From: Ganoderma boninense
Taxonomy: Eukaryota; Basidiomycota; Agaricomycetes; Polyporales; Polyporaceae
DNA: 64,000 nt
Direction: 5' to 3'
NCBI GenBank assembly: GCA_002900995.3
Contig: PJEW03000013.1
Location: forward strand, 196,519-260,518
Shown: piece after piece, positions 56,080 through 64,000 of the stretch
How positions within the stretch are numbered: position 1 is the stretch's first letter
Layout of the letters: the number at the start of each line of letters is the position of its first letter
Made by a program: the position numbers and the translations under genes
Notes under the pieces: generated by a model
Database searches by the model: none
The model's input: only the letters and a program-made list of their open reading frames with translations
What the model was told of the DNA's origin: nothing

Positions 56080-57377
56080 ATGGCCTCCAGGATCGCCGTC
56101 TCTTCCCTCCAGGCAACCCCTATCCTCCGTGCTTCGACGTAGCTGACACAGAGCTCTGCAGCCTCCAGAGTTGGGCCGCAGGCCATCTCCGCTGTCCCCC
56201 GGGTTCTCGCTGCGTACGTCGATTCCCCGCTTTTCATCTTGTGCATAGCGCATGCCTAACGCGCTGTTCGTGTTTTCGTCCTGGGACGTGTGTTCTGTCG
56301 CTCGCAGCCGGGGTATGGCCAGCTCATCCAAGCCTCCGCCGGAAGAGCGTGCCGCGGAGATCATCAACACCCTCCCTTCCTCCCCCAACCTCATCACGAA
56401 AACCGGCTCCGCTGTCCTCGGCACGGGTCTCCTCACTACCGCTATCTCGCAGGAGCTCTACGTTGTCAACGAGGAGACCGTCATTGCTGCCGGCTTCTTC
56501 ATTCTCATCTCGTTCATCTACAAGGTACGTCCTCGTGTCGCGTCAACTGCACCATTCCTCCCTATTGCAAAGCCCGCTATATGCGCTGCCTACGGCGTCT
56601 CGGCGCGGTGGCCGTGAAACCACGCTGCGTGTCGGCCATGGTGGGTGGATCTACATTGTACGCGCTAAGTTGTAGAAGTCTCCATCCACTTCTCCTCATG
56701 TTCCGCGTTCCACAGTTGCAGAGGTGCCGTTGACATATGCTGATACGGGTGTGCATCCGACAGGCGGTGAAGGAGCCTTACCGCGACTGGGCCGAGGGCC
56801 ACATCAAGCGTGTCCGCGACATCCTCTACGCGTCCCGGGCTGAGCACACCCAGGTCGTCAAGGACCGCATCCAGTCTGTTGAGCAGATGAAGGATGTCGT
56901 CTCCGTCACCGAGGGTCTCTTCGCGCTCTCGAAGGTGCGTCCTTCTCTATTCCTCCCTCCCCCCATTCGCTTTCCTCGCAAGCTTGAATCCTCTCCCCCT
57001 CTGTCCACCTCGTTTCGTCCATTCCGTCCAACTTCCGCCTCTCTATCCCATATTTTGCCCGACTCCCGCTAACCCGTCCTCCGCTTGGAGCCCGCAGGAG
57101 ACCGCGCAGCTCGAGTCCGAGGCGTTCGTCCAGGGCCAGAAGGTCGCGCTCGCCGCCGAGGTCAAGGCCGTCCTCGACTCGTGGGTCCGCTTCGAGCAGC
57201 AGGCGAAGGAGAGCGAGCAGGCCGAGCTCGTCAAGTCCGTCGTTGACTCCGTCCTCAAGAGCCTCAGCAGCGACAAGGCGCAAAAGGACATCCTCGCGTC
57301 CGCCGTCACCGAGATTGAGCGTACGTGCGCTCACGAACTGCGTGTTTGCAGAGCTCGTCAAGAACAAGGCCATCTAG
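56080..57377 (+). CDS. ATP4: mitochondrial F1Fo ATP synthase subunit 4 (b subunit)
   Basis: Peripheral-stalk subunit of ATP synthase in the inner mitochondrial membrane. Exons: 56080-56097, 56143-56213, 56308-56524, 56764-56934, 57098-57320, 57352-57377, giving 241 residues, a normal length. Recognised by K-P-P-P-E-E-R, L-I-T-K-T-G, Q-E-L-Y-V-V-N-E-E-T (before the membrane segments), D-W-A-E-G-H-I, S-R-A-E-H-T-Q-V-V-K and the long C-terminal helix ending Q-L-V-K-N-K-A-I. The N-terminal presequence is Arg/Ala/Ser-rich as for mitochondrial import. The first intron (56098-56142, 45 nt, GTCTCT donor) is inferred because the unspliced frame has a TAG at 56140-56142; the other introns have canonical ends. 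Conserved single-copy gene. Confidence 0.92.
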
Positions 57378-58123
57378 AGTACTCTCGTTGTTCGAAGCGA
57401 CATGTAGTAAGCGGTACATCAGTATAATCAACTGCTCGTGCCAAACAAGGCGTTGTGCGGAACAACGAAATCGTGCAGCAAGGGTCACGGTATTTGGTTG
57501 AACTTCGCCAGAGTCTGTAGTCACGCCGTGCACGATTGCGGCGAGGCGTCAGCTTTCGCGACACATATCTCGGCACCACGAACGCAAAGCTGGGCTCAGC
57601 TGTCCCGTTCGTGCTATTTGCGTATTCTACGCCATGCTATATGAAGCGTATCTACATACAGTACCGTGCAACGATTCCGACAGAGTTGAATTGAATCCGA
57701 GGACTCGGAGGTCGGTCCTTGCTCGCGGCCAGACCGGCACTGATCAACAGGGTTTTTTGCAGGTTTTTACTGCTTTTGAGGTCCTGGGGATCCCGCTCAC
57801 GGGTCTCCGCCCGATAATCCGAAAACTTTAGTGCGGATGTGGAGTGGAGGGCATTCACAGCCGAGAGAGGAGCAGGAGGTGGCAGAGTGGGTATTCCCTC
57901 GCGCGCGCAGCGTGCTCGCGTTCGCGTAAAATTCTGATACGACTCGCGCTCGCTTTGGTAGCACGCATACGGTATCTCGAACCAAACATTGGTTGCAAGG
58001 AGGGCCGTACTGTATACGGATCAAGTTAGCAAAGGCTCGTACAAAGACATCGATACAAGCAATCGGCCTTCTGCTAATACTACAAAGGCTCACAAGCAAA
58101 CAACTGTAAATAAAGGCACACGA
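57378..58123. other. convergent intergenic region
   Basis: Between the 3' ends of ATP4 and the MFS remnant. No gene or repeat is seen. Confidence 0.5.
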
Positions 58124-59281
58124 TCAAATGTTGTACCTCCAGTTCACATCCTCGCTGCCTTCCCACTCGATCCCATCCTTTTCACCCGTGCCGGGTTCTG
58201 GCTTACCGACCCTCCCAACTCTCTCGTCGCGTCTCCTGTTCTCTCTGCTCAACACCCACCACAACGCAATCGCGACGAGAACGTTCCCGACGAGGTACGC
58301 CAGCGCAAAGCTATGCCCGAGGACGTACCGCGGACTCGTCGCAGGGCGGTAGAGCTGCGTGCCAATCACCGCGCCCAAGTTCCCGACCGATATCTGCATC
58401 GCGTTCACCGTCGCGCGCCTTGTCTGCCCGCGCACGTTGTCCGCGGGCCACGACAGCGCGAGCGCCGTCGCGGGGTAGATCCCCGCGGCCGCGAAGAACG
58501 TCCCCACATAACTCACCCCCGGGCGGCGCTTCGGGTCCGTGTTCGCCAGGAGGATGATGGAGCCCACCACGCCCAACGATGCGGACGCGACGATGAAGGG
58601 CGCGCGGCGCGCTCGGACCACCACGCGACGAGGACGGTGAGGATGGTCGCGAGCGCGTAGGGGGGCACGGTGAGGAGCTGCGAGCGCGCGGCGGTGAAGC
58701 CGAGGTCGGCGATGATGGTCGGCAGGAAGAGCGAAAAGGTGTAGAGCGGGAGCGAGAGCGTGTGGAACGCGAGGCAGTACAGCCAGCTCTGCGGGTCGGC
58801 GAGCGCGCTACGCACGGCGGGCCAGGAGAAGGGCTCCGGGTGCGCGGCGTCGGTGTCGGCGGCGAGGCGCGCGTGGACGTGTGCGCGCTCGGAGGGGGTG
58901 AGGAAGGGGGCCGTGTCGGGGTAGTTGGAGATGAACCGGTATGCGAGGACGGAGACGACGGATGTGAGGAGGCCTTCGATGATGAAGATCCAGCGCCAGC
59001 CGTTGAGCCCGCCGACGCCGCGCAGGTGAGCGATGCCCTGTGGAAGACATCAGCGAAGCTTCCCTCCAGAACAGGGATTCGAAGCATACCCAGGCAAAGA
59101 TCCCGCCAAATGCTCCTGCCAAGGACGCAGCGCTAAAGAACAGGGCGACGCGATACTGCCGCTCGCGTCGCTTATACCACATGGAAAGATAGAACACAAG
59201 GAAAAAACGCGCTGCGAAGAATCCTGAAAGTCCCTGCGTGACCCCAATCAGCGTCGCCACGACGCCCCATATCAAGGTCAA
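58124..59281 (-). pseudogene. MFS transporter remnant (Dal5/TNA1-like anion:cation symporter type)
   Basis: Plasma-membrane transporter family for organic anions and vitamins. 59281-59090 encodes part of the first half with R-F-F-L then directly V-F-Y-L-S-M-W-Y-K-R-R-E. The family normally has about a dozen residues (G-L-x-E-x-G-x-x-P-G) between these, so they look deleted. After a 52-nt intron (59089-59038) come G-W-R-W-I-F-I-I-E-G, the central loop and the second half with Y-V-G-T-F-F-A-A-A-G-I-Y-P and N-V-R-G-Q-T-R-R-A-T. The frame shifts near 58625-58610 in GC-rich sequence. Helices 1-3 are not found upstream; 59575-59300 instead holds Ser/Arg-rich frames. Missing parts and the frameshift make function unlikely. 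Confidence 0.75.
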
Positions 59282-59835
59282 CGTCAGGATGGGAGCAAGT
59301 TAGGACATCACTATGCGCAAGTTGGCAGCAGTCCATACCTGTGGAGACAGGACCGGAGGATGAGGAGCGCGGTCCGTTCGATGCAGGCGAGAAGGCAGAT
59401 CCTACGGATAATCAGGGCAGAGAACGACACGACAAGACTGATACTCACTGGACTTGCCCGCGATTTCGGCAGTTCTGCTCGGGATGAGCGTTGGCGACGA
59501 TGACGGTGGTGGCGAACCGAGATGAGAGAACGCGACCTCAGACGACATGGCAGAAAGGTGGTAGTTGGGAACAAGAGACAAGGCGCCAGCGGTCGAAGTT
59601 CTCTTCTCGACCCGTGGCTAAAAGCTTATCAAGCGACGGCCCACCATGCGCTACTTTGGATGTGACTCACCCGCGGTGTCACGCATGACAGCACGTGGGA
59701 GATTTGTGACTGTCACTTACAGCAGTTCTGTTCTGAATCTACTAGGTTCTACTTCGTAGCCCAGGAATATCATCTACCACCTCAATAAGCCACCAACGCA
59801 TTCTCTTACTCGCCATATCGTCCACACAGACTCCA
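59282..59835. other. 5' flank of the MFS remnant and of the RING gene
   Basis: A minus-strand frame at 59574-59311 may be remnant coding for the MFS N-terminus but shows no membrane helices. An acceptor-like CACACAG at 59823-59829 precedes the RING-protein frame, suggesting a small upstream exon. Confidence 0.4.
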
Positions 59836-61665
59836 GTGGCCCCGTTGCCACTACCTACCCTCAGCCAGGAGGTTATCGATGTGGACGCCCTTGAAGACAA
59901 TGAGATCTTTTGGTCGAGCTCCCGTCGAGCCATAAATCAAGACTCCACGAGAAGAGTCACAGACAGATTAGCTGAAGATGGCCTTGCGTTCATGGGGCTT
60001 CGAGCGCCATCTATCTCATCCAACGCAAGCGGTGGCGCCCAGGAAGGTCCTTCTAGGGCTGAGGTCATTATTCTCGATAGCGACGATGAAGGAGAACCTT
60101 CATCCTCTTCGACTCATCCATCGCGCTCAAATCGTGAGTCGTTGACCTCACCCCCTTTCTCTTTTTCTGCGTACAATGGGTCTAAAGTAGTTGTAGGGAC
60201 ACAATCGCGCCTCGTCTTTCCTCCGCCACCACGTATAGAGAGAGGGAACCCTCCCACAGTTCTCGTTCTACCCCCCCATCTAGCCTCCCAGTCATCCTTG
60301 TCCACGCGACGCCAACGACCAGGTGATCAAATCCCCAACCTACCTCCAAGCAATCACCCTCGTGTGGATCCTCCGCCCTTTGAGACTCGCGTGGCGTCGC
60401 GTCCCCAACTTCCGCCCCGGAGTACCGCGCAAGGGTTCGCGGCTGCCCAGAGGTCACACCATCAACCTGTGACGAGCTTCGGAGGCGCCATACCCGCCCC
60501 CAATCACCAGCGCACGCTCGAGGAGGTGAACCGCTCGACACGGGATGCTCGTACTAACACATTCGGCTTGCCGACCCGGGCGCATATGTTCCACCGCATG
60601 ACGAGTGGTCTCGCAGACATCGCCACGCCAGACGTCGTCGCGTCAGAAGGCTCTGTGTCTGGGGCGTCGTCCGCGAGGAGGTGGTGGCAGTGGCCGCGGG
60701 CGTTCCACGAGCCTGATGCAGACATCAGGCGCAACCTCACCTTGCCGCGGGGCATTAACCACAATAACACACTATCCGGCCCCTACTCCGCCCCCTCGAA
60801 GGTTCCCACCTGGAAGCCGGAGTATAGTCATCCTCAGAGGGCTGAGCCTGGGTTCCTTCACCACTTCGCCCCAGCGGAGGATGAGGCAGGACCCAACCAC
60901 GCCGAGAGCTTGTCGGCGAGCGCGACCGCTGTCGAGACGACGCTCGTCTGTGCGCGTTGCCTCGATCCCCTTGTCCTTGCTGTGCCGCACGATGCTTCTG
61001 AGGACGAGCGCAAGAAGCACCGTGTGTGGGCGCTTCGTTGTGGGCATATGCTGGATGGCAAGTGCATTACAGATCTCTATGCTCCGCCACGGCCTATTCC
61101 TGTCGTGGAGGTGAGACCCATCAAGGACATCAAAGGCAAGGGCAAGGCTCGTTCCAATCGTGACTTCGACGCTCATGCTCCCCCATTTGAGCCTCTCGCT
61201 GATGGTCAGCCAGGCAAGTCCGGGGCCTCCAGCACAGACAGTAAGCGCAAACATAAACGCAAGGCGGCGAAGCCCTTCGAAGCGGAGTCGCTGTCGCCGT
61301 CCAAGCGGACGCGCTTCGCAGAGCCCGCGGAGGCAGAAGTCATCTCAACACGATCGCGCTTGCGCTCGCATGCACGCCTCGTAGCTACGGCCGACACTGC
61401 GCCCGAGGAGGCCGCATCTACAGCGACAAGTCCTCAACCCTCCCTGGCGTGGAGGAGCGGGCGCTCCGCCGCCTCGGGTTCAGGTAGGGGAACAGGACGT
61501 GGGAAGGGGAAGGGTAAGGGGAATGCGCTGAAGAAGCCGGCGATCGACGCAGAGCACGAGTGGAAGTGCCCTGTCACGAATTGCGGGCGGGTGCACTACG
61601 CGGTGCAGGTACAGGGAGAGTGGGAGAACGACGAGGGGCGCGGCGCGATCGCGCTCTTTGTCTGA
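59836..61665 (+). CDS. RING-like zinc-finger protein with N-terminal SIM-like motifs
   Basis: One long frame of about 609 codons; no ATG opens it, so a 5' exon is likely missing. Near the N-terminus E-V-I-D-V-D-A-L-E-D and E-V-I-I-L-D-S-D-D-E look like SUMO-interaction motifs (hydrophobic core followed by acids). A long disordered Pro/Ser-rich region follows. The C-terminal half has C-A-R-C-L-D-P-L, then R-C-G-H-M-L-D-G-K-C, a basic insert of about 170 residues with K-R-K-H-K-R-K and K-R-T-R-F nuclear signals, and finally W-K-C-P-V-T-N-C-G-R-V-H-Y. The spacing fits a RING-type domain whose last zinc ligand pair has been moved far away. SIMs plus RING is the design of SUMO-targeted ubiquitin ligases (RNF4/Slx8), so that is the hypothesis. 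The E3 activity is not shown. Confidence 0.7.
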   Translation: MAPLPLPTLSQEVIDVDALEDNEIFWSSSRRAINQDSTRRVTDRLAEDGLAFMGLRAPSISSNASGGAQEGPSRAEVIILDSDDEGEPSSSSTHPSRSNRESLTSPPFSFSAYNGSKVVVGTQSRLVFPPPPRIERGNPPTVLVLPPHLASQSSLSTRRQRPGDQIPNLPPSNHPRVDPPPFETRVASRPQLPPRSTAQGFAAAQRSHHQPVTSFGGAIPAPNHQRTLEEVNRSTRDARTNTFGLPTRAHMFHRMTSGLADIATPDVVASEGSVSGASSARRWWQWPRAFHEPDADIRRNLTLPRGINHNNTLSGPYSAPSKVPTWKPEYSHPQRAEPGFLHHFAPAEDEAGPNHAESLSASATAVETTLVCARCLDPLVLAVPHDASEDERKKHRVWALRCGHMLDGKCITDLYAPPRPIPVVEVRPIKDIKGKGKARSNRDFDAHAPPFEPLADGQPGKSGASSTDSKRKHKRKAAKPFEAESLSPSKRTRFAEPAEAEVISTRSRLRSHARLVATADTAPEEAASTATSPQPSLAWRSGRSAASGSGRGTGRGKGKGKGNALKKPAIDAEHEWKCPVTNCGRVHYAVQVQGEWENDEGRGAIALFV

Positions 61666-62330
61666 GCGGCCACTGCTGGATTCGTCTTCACGACTCACGA
61701 TGCAATCCTGCATGGGGATGCCCGGGTCCCTCGCCTGTGACGATTGGTTGCAGAGGGTACCACTGAGATTTTGGTGCGCGCGCACGTAGACATTGTATGA
61801 TTGCGTTGCTACGTTGATTGCACTGTGCGTTGTTTTTGAGTAATCGATGATGCCTGCGTTTCCTCTAACCCTTCGGGGTTGGTGTGTTCAGAGTCCTCGA
61901 CATGTCACCCCGCCTCACTTCGACGAGTCGAATATGAGCAATTCCTTCACATGGACTGAATCCTCTCGTCCGTTCAACTCATCGTCTGTGCCCGCATGCT
62001 CGTGCTCGTGTTCGTTCACCTCCGCCCTCGTCCTCGCATCCAGTCAGCCAATCATCCTCCCCGCTCTTACTAGACCTTAGGTATGACACCGTCGGGCCAC
62101 CTGTGAAAAGCCTGAACTAGCACTGTTCCAGACTTTCAGATGGGCATCAGACATTTTGGTTGAAAAGAGCGCCCAGTACCCCTAGACCAACATTCAGAAG
62201 ATAGGGTATACATGGGTTCAGACCTCTCCGATGTTCCAGACATTTCAGATTAGAAAAGGGATTCTCGTGCATGCTACAAGTGTTTATGGGCTACTCGGCG
62301 GCGTCGGACAGTACTCACGGTCTATTCATT
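61666..62330. other. convergent intergenic region
   Basis: No gene seen between the RING gene and the BTB remnant. Confidence 0.5.
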
Positions 62331-63482
62331 TCATTCAGAACCAGAGTCGCTGTCCGAATCATCATTTCCTTGGCCATTCTCAACCGGCGGATCTTCGTTC
62401 CAATTTGGAACCTCGACGTCGAAAATCTCCGGGAACCGCTCCCAGATCCCCTCCCTTTCCCTAACATCCCGCGCGATGAGCTCCTTCTCGTAAGCCGCGC
62501 AGAAACCATCATCGCCACCCGGCGTCGCAGCGGACTGGCGGATGAAGCGCGCCCAAGTATCCAGCACGTTGGGCTCGGCGATGGGTTCGTGCGCTAAGAT
62601 GAACGCGAGAGCGTTCCGAAACGTGGCTTTGCATGGCAGGCGCGTCTTGCAGTCCACACTCGGTGTTGGCTCGAAGATCGCTGCGACAAGCGAGTAGGCC
62701 TTGTGCGCCAGAGCATCGCGCCCATTGATGCACCGCTTGAGGTCCTCGAGAGGGAGGTGCTCGATGTCGATGATCCCCTCCGCCCGCACCCGCCAGTCTA
62801 GGATAGCGCCACTCAGGTTGCAGCATTTGTAGAGCGCCACACAGGAGCGAGGGCGTGTCGGTGAGCCTGGCGATGTTGACGACCGCGGTTGCGTCACGGT
62901 CGTCGATCGACACCGGGGCGACATGGGACTCATTATCCCAGACCTTGAAGCTAGTCGTCATAGACTCTTGTAAGGAGGATAGCGCTTGAGTGAGGAGGTC
63001 TTCGATATTATACTTGTGCGCGAGACGAATGATCGCGCAGACCTCATCGGCGAGTCGGTCTTCCGTCTATGGAATCTAAAATGCAAGAAACTTGACGGTA
63101 AGAATAACATATAGGACAAGCTTTCGGTCGGCATGAGTGTGCACTTACAGTGTGCGAGAGGCCGGCAGTAATACACGGAGAAGCTAAGAGAGGGCCTCCG
63201 GAGAGTCCGTAACGCGAATAACAGGACAGTCATCGTAGCGTTCTTCTGCACTTGGAGACGAGGACGCAAACAAATCAGAGAAGATTGTAGACTGCAACGC
63301 GAGAAGACCGCGGTAGACGCGAAACGCCGTCTCGCCAGCGACGACCACGATATTGCCATCAGGGATCCAGAACTCGTCGCTCCGTTCGAGGCGATCAAGT
63401 GGTTCTCGGAGTCCCGTTGGGAAGCCTCACAGCCATCTGTCGCCTCCCTTGGACGCTTTAGAGGTCGTGTGTTCTCAGACAT
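62331..63482 (-). pseudogene. BTB/POZ domain protein remnant
   Basis: Begins M-S-E-N-T-R-P-L-K-R-P-R-E at 63482, typical of basidiomycete BTB proteins. The BTB core (D-E-F-W-I-P-D-G-N-I-V, F-R-V-Y-R-G-L-L, F-S-D-L-F, V-I-R-V-T-D-S) follows in another frame (about 63400-63180). An in-frame TAG interrupts it after S-P-E-A-L-S, and a GTAAGT donor follows at about 63148. Downstream exons hold T-S-F-K-V-W-D-N-E, V-V-N-I-A-R-L-T-D, then after another frame change near 62845 A-L-Y-K-C-C-N-L-S-G-A-I-L-D-W and L-K-R-C-I-N-G-R, ending acidic. BTB proteins mediate protein interaction, but this copy has at least two frame changes and one nonsense codon. Confidence 0.7.
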
Positions 63483-63835
63483 GGAATTCATTCGCGTGAG
63501 AGAATGAGATGAGGCACAGAGCAACTGGCCAGGAAATCAAGGCTCTTCGAGTTGGCTGAGCTCCAGTTGCTGCGGTAGCATCCCAAAGCGAACACCGAGT
63601 GTTGTTGTGTGTTGGTGTGAATAATGCTGGGTACATAAACGAGATGCGACAAAGGCCACAGTTTCCTTGCATAGCAGCACGAAAAGGCCAGGTTAAGCGC
63701 AAACACAGATTGTTAGATGTGCCGCAGTGGTGGTGGCTGTAAGGGGGCACTCCACTGGACTCCCGTAACAAATCAGTATGTCTTCGAACCTGGCCGTTCA
63801 CATATATATCACCCTTCGTGGCTGACCCCAACGCT
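63483..63835. other. short intergenic stretch
   Basis: Between two minus-strand genes, so it should contain the promoter of the BTB remnant and the 3' flank of the next gene. Nothing specific is recognised. Confidence 0.4.
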
Positions 63836-64000
63836 TCAGAGGTCCTTCGGCGCTGTCTCTGGCCACCCCTCGGGCGGGGCGCTAGTACTCGAAGCCTCCT
63901 CATCTCCACCCGCACTCTTCGCCGCCGCCTTGCCCCGCGATGGCACCTTCTTTCCAGATGCGCCCGCGCTGGCCGGCTTTCCTGCGACCTTGCGTTTCTT
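63836..64000 (-). CDS. C-terminus of a Lys/Ala-rich protein running off the window
   Basis: Fifty-four codons plus stop on the minus strand, open to the window edge. It starts K-K-R-K-V, a classical nuclear localisation pattern, continues with Lys/Ala/Ser/Gly-rich sequence (G-K-K-V-P-S-R-G-K) and ends W-P-E-T-A-P-K-D-L. Composition suggests a nuclear or chromatin protein tail; the rest lies outside. Confidence 0.5.
   Translation of the reverse strand, partial: KKRKVAGKPASAGASGKKVPSRGKAAAKSAGGDEEASSTSAPPEGWPETAPKDL

Noticed and set aside
63475..63915. 146-codon minus-strand ORF upstream of the BTB remnant
   Set aside because: Overlaps the clearly better-patterned C-terminal frame at 64000-63836 in a different frame and has no homology-like features.

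Overview
The window reads as nuclear DNA of a filamentous basidiomycete, most likely an agaricomycete. The evidence is gene families that are expanded or typical there (a CxC5/CxC6 cysteine-cluster protein of the KDZ-transposon type, RTC4-like, DUF6589, DUF6533 and BTB/POZ proteins, and a RecQ-like helicase of the telomere-linked kind), short GT-AG introns of about 50-70 nt in almost every gene, and TTAGGG-type telomere repeats. No species is claimed.

The sequence is a scaffold of three contigs joined by two runs of exactly 100 N (8332-8431 and 30555-30654). Contig 1 (1-8331) is gene-poor. It holds one three-exon gene of unknown function (about 2182-3897), broken ORF fragments (5325-6228) and several small repeats. 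Contig 2 (8432-30554) begins with five telomere units in the orientation of a left chromosome end. They are followed almost directly by a truncated LTR, an accessory retroelement ORF, a truncated Ty3/Gypsy pol on the minus strand (element X), a convergent gene pair (CxC5/CxC6 gene 14003-16326 plus; GRF/RTC4 gene 19946-16371 minus), a GTTTCC/GGAAAC-rich block, and a second, longer Gypsy element (Y: gag, pol, third ORF) that runs into the gap. Contig 3 (30655-64000) opens with the start of a gag and a second copy of the LTR found beside the telomere. A decayed multi-exon gene, a field of short degenerate motif copies, an Ala-rich gene next to an interstitial TTAGGG run, a duplicated segment, the RecQ-like helicase (41061-43420) and a DUF6589 gene (43432-46885) follow. 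From about 49.7 kb onward the content becomes ordinary chromosomal: aquaporin (3' truncated), DUF6533 membrane protein, mitochondrial ATP synthase subunit 4 (ATP4), an MFS remnant, a RING-type protein with SUMO-interaction-like motifs, a BTB/POZ remnant, and the C-terminus of a lysine-rich protein leaving the right edge.

The left two thirds therefore look subtelomeric and transposon-dominated, and the right end looks like gene space. The most notable structures are: (i) an LTR directly capped by telomere repeats, with a second copy of the same LTR 22 kb away across a gap; (ii) both Gypsy elements carrying an extra ORF after pol, in the position where retroviruses have env; (iii) two MITE-like insertions of about 380 and 420 bp with 5-bp target duplications that, when mentally removed, restore reading frames; (iv) the CxC/RTC4 gene pair framed by a repeated imperfect palindrome in inverted orientation. 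Many genes are broken by single-base frame changes, several exactly at homopolymers, so consensus error must be weighed against real decay. All domain calls come from reading translated sequence; no search could be run.
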